From NCBI GenBank assembly GCA_036939355.1, contig JALLAP010000753.1:1-10487 (forward strand): a stretch of DNA of 10,487 nucleotides, read 5' to 3'. Source of the DNA: Thalassiosira profunda. Lineage: Eukaryota; Bacillariophyta; Thalassiosirophyceae; Thalassiosirales; Thalassiosiraceae. The translations under genes and the position numbers were made by a program. Position 1 is the stretch's first letter, and each line of letters opens with the position of its first letter. Positions 6,360 to 10,487 of this stretch are shown here, one piece after another. The notes under the pieces are model-generated. The model saw only the letters and a list, made by a program, of their open reading frames with translations, did not search any database and had not been told where the DNA came from.

Positions 6360-8114
6360 CAATCCGAGGGCACCTGCACCAACGTTGGGAGCGACGGGTC
6401 CTGCCCGGCCGAGGAGAACGATGCCCGGTCACCGCCGCCCGGCAGGCCGCGGCGCCACGCCCCGGCGTCGGCCGTCTTCCGGAACGATTCCCCGTATCGT
6501 GAGTTGCCGTTTTGCAATTGCAATTAGTGCTCATATGAGTGCGCATTCTCAACACCAACACATCTATCTTGATGTGCACATCACACACCACACGCACAAA
6601 TGTATGTATCATTACGCTGCTTTTGTACAGGAGCGGACGTTCACCACGACGACGGCCGCTTCGGCAAGGTCGTCGGTACCGCGGAAGCCCACGGGGGCGA
6701 GCTGGATGGCATCTCTACGTTTGTCGGTCATCGCTTCTTTGTCACACAGCACGGCGTGCGGGAGGGCCTCGTGGAGCCTGAAACGGACGAGCAGTTCTTC
6801 TTTACAGTGGAGCAGGAGGAGGAGGCGTTTGTTGTGCCCAAGACGGCGGCACCGTCGAAGACCAAGTGCAGAGACCGATATCCCATTTGCGTCAATGAAG
6901 CGGCGCGGGGCGAATGCGCGCGAAATCCCGGCTGGATGATTGTCAACTGCTGCAAGAGCTGCGACGACAAGGAGGGGCACGGCCCCCTCATCGACTCCAC
7001 TGTGCGATGCAGTCCCGAGCGGCTCAATGCGACGATCCCCGCCTGGGAGAGCGGCAGCCTCGACGCCCTCTTCACTCGATGGGCCACCGCGGATGATTTT
7101 CAGCAATACGAACCGCACGTGGTCAGCTCCCCGGGCAAAGTCCACGGGGCCGAACACGACGGTCCGTGGATCATGACCTTCGACAACTTCCTGAACGACT
7201 ATGAGATTGGGCAGTTGCTGAAGGGCGCTTCCTTTGGAGATGGTTTCCAGCGAAGCACGGACCAGGGCAAAATTGTGGGCAATGAGATGGTCAAAACGGT
7301 CTCGAGTCATCGGACGAGCTCGAACGCGTGGTGTAGATCGGAGTGCGAGAATTTGCCGGGGGTGCGGCAGGTGACGAAACGGATCGAGGAGGTGAGTGGG
7401 GATTTTGCGCATATGACGCGTGGTTGACTCTGGAAATGCAACAGCTTTGGCGCCTCTGGACAGCATGAATAACACAGCTTCATTCTTTCGTTCAGGTGAC
7501 GGGCGTCAAGGAGAGCAACTACGAATCGTTTCAGATACTGCAATACTCGCCCGGGCAATATTACAAGCCACACCACGATTCGTCGGATCACAACCGCGAG
7601 AAGGTGACGGGGCATCGCATCCTGACCTTTTTGTGAGTCTGGAGGCGCATCTGGTTTCATCCATTGCTTGGCAATCGTCTCACTTCTGATTTTGTCCTTA
7701 CTCGTTGATAGCTTGTATCTGAATGATGTGCGTGCAAAGAAAGAGTGCCATTCGTTGCTGCTATTGAAGTTGGGTTGCTCATATCATATGTTCTGCATTG
7801 CAGGTGGAAGAAGGCGGAGAGACTCGGTTCACAAATCTTGACATATCAGTAAAGCCCAAGAAAGGCCGGGCTCTCGTGTGGCCATCGGTGCTGAATGACG
7901 ACCCAAACAAATCTGATCAGAGGATGTACCACGAAGCACTTGAGGTGGTGAAAGGCACGAAATATGCTGCCAACCACTGGAGTGAGTACGACGAGTTTAG
8001 AACCTCGTATTGCTATTGCTTGATCCAAACCCGCTCATGCCATCGTTTCACGCAGTCCATCAGTACGACTTCCGGAATGCGAATTTGTGGGGGTGCAGCG
8101 GCAGTTTTGGCTGA
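6276..8114 (+). CDS. Secretory prolyl 4-hydroxylase with VHL-beta-like and ShKT domains
   Basis: Six exons: 6276-6498, 6631-7391, 7496-7632, 7712-7727, 7804-7981, 8056-8114; 457 residues. All introns are GT-AG and the joined frame has no internal stop. It hydroxylates peptidyl proline using Fe(II), 2-oxoglutarate and O2, probably in the ER or Golgi. Residues 1-28 are a signal peptide (hydrophobic core, Ala-rich cleavage region, no Phe of the plastid ASAFAP kind). Residues about 68-135 resemble the VHL beta domain (FRNDSP and STFVGHRFF). Residues 154-185 are a six-cysteine ShKT domain (NPGWMIVNCCKSC). Residues about 254-457 are the catalytic double-stranded beta-helix. The HxD motif is H354-H-D356, the distal His is H422 and the 2-oxoglutarate lysine is K432 in HEALEVVKGTKYAANHW. 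The end, WGCSGSFG, is typical for the family. There is no KDEL signal. A sequon lies at N207. In plant enzymes ShKT is usually C-terminal; here it precedes the catalytic domain. Confidence 0.9.
6477..6812 (+). other. VHL-beta-like segment (encoded across intron 1)
   Basis: Residues about 68-135, split by intron 1 (6499-6630). The F-x-N-x-S-P opening, a following Asp-Gly turn, the G-(I/T)-S-x-F-x-G-H core and the later GLVEP resemble the von Hippel-Lindau beta domain that binds hydroxyproline in HIF. H108 would match the VHL histidine that contacts hydroxyproline. The aromatic residues around it are substituted conservatively (F105 and F110 for Tyr and Trp). This is pattern recognition by eye. 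Confidence 0.5.
7712..7727 (+). other. 16-nt micro-exon of the prolyl 4-hydroxylase
   Basis: The exon encodes the last base of Phe374 and Leu-Tyr-Leu-Asn-Asp (375-379). It is flanked by introns 7633-7711 (GTGAGT...GATAG) and 7728-7803 (GTGCGT...TTGCAG). It is needed to restore the conserved FLYLNDVEEGGETRF strand of the family and to keep the frame: the 2-nt overhang before it plus 16 nt gives six whole codons. Confidence 0.85.
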
Positions 8115-8250
8115 GCGTGAACTACGAAATGGCAGGCTTGCTCTGGAAAGGTGGAGATCTTATTGAGATATCGACGATGGTACGATTATGTCGCTACGTA
8201 GGTGTGATGGCTACCTTGGAAAGATTCGGGCACTCTCTGGAGATGAACCT

Positions 8251-8691
8251 CTACTGCAAAATCACAGAGTCCGAACTCCGTCGCATCTGATACTGAGCCC
8301 GGAGCTGTCCCAGAAAGTCTGGCTGGAGACCCAGCTCGTCCTCGTGGAGGAAATGCCGCTCGCGGGATGCCTTCTCGGGAGCCCTCGAGTCGGTGGAGAC
8401 GCGATCGAGAAGAGTAGCCCGGGCTGGCGAAGGTCCTCCTACTGTCGATGCTACTCCGAAGGACGCTTCGTCGGTGCTCGCCGTCCTGCGCCGCGCATCC
8501 TCTTCGCTACTGAGCCAGTCCACCCAGCCAAAGCTCCACTCCTTGGCACTCGATTGGTAGTTCTGGATCATTTGGTAGTCAGCCAGGTTGGATTTATGTT
8601 GTGAGCTCGGCAAATAATGGCAAGAGGGCAAAGAACTCGAGGAAACGAAAAGAAGGGCTTTGGCTTTGGCATCTTCTTTCCACGTCATCAT
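8251..8691 (-). CDS. Hypothetical protein, divergent from the kinase gene
   Basis: An open frame of up to 146 residues, TAG at 8253-8251. The first ATG (8691-8689) overlaps a TGACGTCA element, and codon quality of the first 40 codons is poor, so Met41 (8571-8569, MIQNYQSSAKEWSFGWVDWL) is the more plausible start, giving 106 residues. From there the protein is polar, with a Trp-containing start, a central Ser/Thr/Ala-rich part and a charged end (RERHFLHEDELG). No domain, signal peptide or membrane segment is recognised. G/C-ending codons and normal residue mix favour this strand over the opposite frame, which reads poorly. It may be a first exon or an unspliced piece of a longer gene. If it is not real, 8115-8865 is a 751-bp intergenic region. 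Confidence 0.4.
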   Translation of the reverse strand: MMTWKEDAKAKALLFVSSSSLPSCHYLPSSQHKSNLADYQMIQNYQSSAKEWSFGWVDWLSSEEDARRRTASTDEASFGVASTVGGPSPARATLLDRVSTDSRAPEKASRERHFLHEDELGLQPDFLGQLRAQYQMRRSSDSVILQ

Positions 8692-8754
8692 GACGTCATA
8701 ATATTATTAATTCCTAAGTAGAAGACTCCTCGTGACGTCATCATAAACTGACGT
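8682..8754. promoter_or_regulatory. Cluster of CRE-type TGACGTCA elements
   Basis: There are two full palindromes TGACGTCA (8691-8698 and 8733-8740, 42 bp apart, about four helical turns) with outward half sites ACGTCA (8682-8687) and TGACGT (8749-8754). The 10-mer ACGTCATCAT occurs twice (8682-8691, 8735-8744). Such sites bind bZIP factors. In diatoms TGACGT-type elements mediate CO2/cAMP repression of carbonic anhydrase promoters. The cluster lies 112-184 bp before the kinase ATG and also upstream of the minus-strand gene if that starts at 8571. Confidence 0.75.
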
Positions 8755-8865
8755 GTTACTCCCACACGACCCTTTCCGAGTCTAATCCTGCACAGCGACC
8801 TGCAGCACGCCCTCGCAAAATCGCCTCATAAAACGCGCCGACGATCAACATCACACCCCTTCACC

Positions 8866-10259
8866 ATGAACCGTACCGTTTCATCTCGCGAGGGCCCTCC
8901 ACTGACGACGGAGGCCGAGGCCGCGCCGGCCGGAGATGTCCCGCGGCTCATTACGCCCACCTACTCGCCTTCGGAGGAGCTTCTGCGCAAGTACTGCCGG
9001 TATGCCGACATCGAGGAAAAATACCACATCGAGCCCGAAGTTCTCGGCATCGGCCACCACGGATCCGTCCGCCGCTGCGTCGACAACGCCACCGGCCAGA
9101 GGTACGCCGTCAAGTCCATCAATAAGATGGAGCCCAACGTCTCGGTGCCCGGCCTGGTTCGGGAGATGGCCTTGCTGGGAGAAGTGGACCACGACAACGT
9201 TATCAGCATGACTACGGCATTCGAAGACTTCGAGCACGTCCATATCATCACCGAGCTGTGCGAGGGCGGTGAGCTCTTCGACAAGATCGCCGAGAGAAAC
9301 AGTGCCGACAACGGGGCCGTTTGCTTCGCGGAAGACGAGGCCGCGAGAATCCTGCACCAGGTTCTCTCCGCTGTCGCGTATCTCCACAGCAAGGGCATCG
9401 CCCACCGGTAAGTGCAATTCATGCCAGCTCATATTTCGTACTGCTTGCAAACAACCAACCTCACTCTGAGCCATCTGCAGCGACATCAAGCCCGAGAACA
9501 TCCTCTTCGCCACCAAGGAGGAAGGATCTCCCATCAAGATCATCGATCTCGGCCTCTCTCGCAAGCACCATCCGGACGAGCCGCCAATGACCTCCTTTGT
9601 CGGCACAAGTTATTACGGTAAGATTCGCCCGGTTTGTTGTAGATTGTTTCCTTCATCTTCTCTCATCTCATCCTCGCATCTATCCTCCATCCTGCAGTCG
9701 CCCCCGAGGTTCTGCGGCAGCGATACGACAAGGCCTGCGACCTGTGGTCCGTTGGCGTCATCACCTATCTATTGTTGTGTGGATACCCCCCGTTCAATGG
9801 CAAAAGCAACACCGAGGTCTACAAGTCCGTCTACCGTGGCCAGTTTTGCTTCCCTATCGAGGATTGGAAGGACATCAGCATCGAAGCAATGCACTTCATC
9901 CACCGCCTGCTGACGAAGGACCCCAAGAGGCGGATGACCGCCCAGCAGGCGCTGGAACACCCTTGGATCAAGAAGCATGTTCCTGTCGATACCGACGTGG
10001 CCATGGGTGAAGCGGCATCAGGTGAGCCGAGGAAGCCCTCGATGTGTGCTGCATTTCCCACTACGGATCTCTGACAATGTACGTGTGATGTGAAAACAAC
10101 CCTTCAGGTGATGCAAATGCCAACGTGATGGCGAGCGAAAGGAGATCGTCCGGAGAGATTGCGCATGGGGGATGTGCCCAGCGAATGGTCGAGGAAGCCC
10201 TCGAGCAATTCGGCGGCGAGGGCGGCATCTGTGGCGCTGTCTTTGATATGGATCTGTGA
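8866..10259 (+). CDS. CAMK-type serine/threonine protein kinase without EF hands
   Basis: Exons 8866-9407, 9481-9617, 9698-10021 and 10108-10259 give 384 residues, TGA at 10257-10259. The ATG has a CACC context. The start is polar; the kinase domain spans about 54-316. Motifs in order: glycine loop GIGHHGSV (61-68), K83 in AVKSINK, E100 of helix C, HRDIKPEN (180-187), DLG (203-205, in place of the usual DFG), GTSYYVAPE (222-230), the [19 protein letters not shown] block and the HPWI end. These patterns place it with calcium/calmodulin-dependent or CDPK-like kinases. No EF hands follow. The 65-70-residue tail carries an ERRSSGE site that could be phosphorylated and a short helix, but no clear calmodulin-binding helix. 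It is probably a soluble signalling kinase; substrate unknown. Retention of intron 3 would give an alternative, shorter tail. Confidence 0.9.
9408..9480 (+). other. Kinase intron 1
   Basis: Donor GTAAGT, acceptor ATCTGCAG, 73 nt. It splits the Arg codon of the HRD catalytic motif after its second base, so correct splicing is essential for activity. Unspliced reading stops at once (TAA at 9409-9411). Confidence 0.9.
9618..9697 (+). other. Kinase intron 2
   Basis: Donor GTAAGA, a long C/T-rich tract and acceptor CCTGCAG, 80 nt. It interrupts the Val codon between YY and APE of the activation segment. Confidence 0.9.
10022..10107 (+). other. Kinase intron 3, possible retained-intron isoform
   Basis: Donor GTGAGC, acceptor CCCTTCAG, 86 nt. 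Spliced, the protein gains a 50-residue tail ending GAVFDMDL. If retained, the frame gives 17 other residues and stops at TGA 10072-10074. The donor is the weakest of the ten introns. The joined length being an exact multiple of three supports splicing as the main form. Confidence 0.7.
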
Positions 10260-10487
10260 TGTGAGAGCGAGAGGGTGTGTACATAAGATGTGAACAGCTA
10301 GTAATGCACAAGTACTTAGGCGCACCTTAACGCCGACGCCGACGGCGCGAAGAGGCACCGCTCCTGACTCGACGACGACGGCGCCGCCGCACAAGACGAG
10401 CGAGCGCGCGAGCACTCAAGGGTCAAGGGAATAAGGAAAAGCCTGCAACAAACTTCGCGACCAAGAACAAAGTGTCTTGTGCGGCAC
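10260..10487. other. 3' flank of the kinase gene, no gene seen
   Basis: An AT-richer 3' UTR-like part runs to about 10320. A GC-rich low-complexity stretch follows, with CGACG and GCCGAC repeats (10331-10410). The 12-mer GCCGCACAAGAC at 10386-10397 returns as its reverse complement at 10474-10485, just before the window edge, with 76 bp between the arms. No reading frame here looks coding. Confidence 0.5.

Noticed and set aside
5474..6502. A long plus-strand frame rich in His and Ala opposite PEX13
   Set aside because: It is the antisense of the Met-Gly repeats and basic N-terminus. The minus strand carries the PEX13 core and Tyr-Gly tail.
6600..6630. ATG at 6600 as an alternative start of the prolyl hydroxylase
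   Set aside because: It lies inside intron 1, and using it would lose the signal peptide and the FRNDSP part of the VHL-like segment.
6843..6968. The ShKT domain as a sign of a toxin
   Set aside because: ShKT modules are common accessory domains of prolyl hydroxylases and other secreted enzymes. The catalytic domain defines the function here.
8188..8604. A plus-strand frame opposite the small minus-strand gene
   Set aside because: It has no domain and poorer codon choice than the minus strand, and lies in the 3' region of the hydroxylase.

Overview
The window looks like a nuclear stretch of a gene-dense protist genome, most likely a stramenopile alga and probably a diatom. The evidence is indirect. 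Ten short introns (64-132 nt, all GT-AG, mostly GTRAGT donors) interrupt the genes, intergenic gaps are short, and GC is moderate to high. The gene families also fit: a ShKT/prolyl 4-hydroxylase with a signal peptide, a PEX13 without SH3, and a WRKY19-type Cys/His finger protein. No rRNA, tRNA, CRISPR or recognisable transposase was seen, and species cannot be fixed without a search.

Layout from left to right. (1) Positions 1-1722 (+) hold the 3' part of a two-exon nuclear protein with small Cys/His zinc motifs and a C-terminal BRCT domain. Its TAG stop is followed in the same frame by 50 more lysine-rich codons, to a TGA at 1873-1875. (2) Positions 2011-2267 (+) hold an exon-like piece, without a start, that encodes one transmembrane segment. 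(3) Positions 2282-4403 (+) hold a two-exon gene for a 685-residue protein I do not recognise. (4) Positions 4425-4922 (+) hold a parvulin-type peptidyl-prolyl isomerase that lacks its 5' end. (5) Positions 5015-6127 (-) hold a PEX13-like peroxisomal docking protein. (6) Positions 6276-8114 (+) are divergent from PEX13 across 148 bp. They hold a six-exon secretory prolyl 4-hydroxylase with the order signal peptide, VHL-beta-like segment, ShKT, catalytic domain, and include a 16-nt micro-exon. (7) Positions 8251-8691 (-) hold a tentative small gene. (8) Positions 8866-10259 (+) hold a four-exon calcium/calmodulin-dependent-type Ser/Thr kinase without EF hands. The gap between (7) and (8) carries a cluster of TGACGTCA elements. 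(9) Positions 10260-10487 hold a GC-rich flank with an inverted repeat and no gene.

The genes do not form one pathway. The parts most worth a second look are the VHL-beta/ShKT/P4H fusion, which puts a hydroxyproline-reader-like fold and a hydroxyproline-writing enzyme on one chain; the CRE cluster before the kinase, resembling the CO2/cAMP-response elements known from diatoms; the PEX13 whose tyrosine-glycine tract lies at the C-terminus; the in-frame coding tail behind the TAG of gene 1; and the unknown gene flanked on both sides by coding pieces that lack 5' ends.
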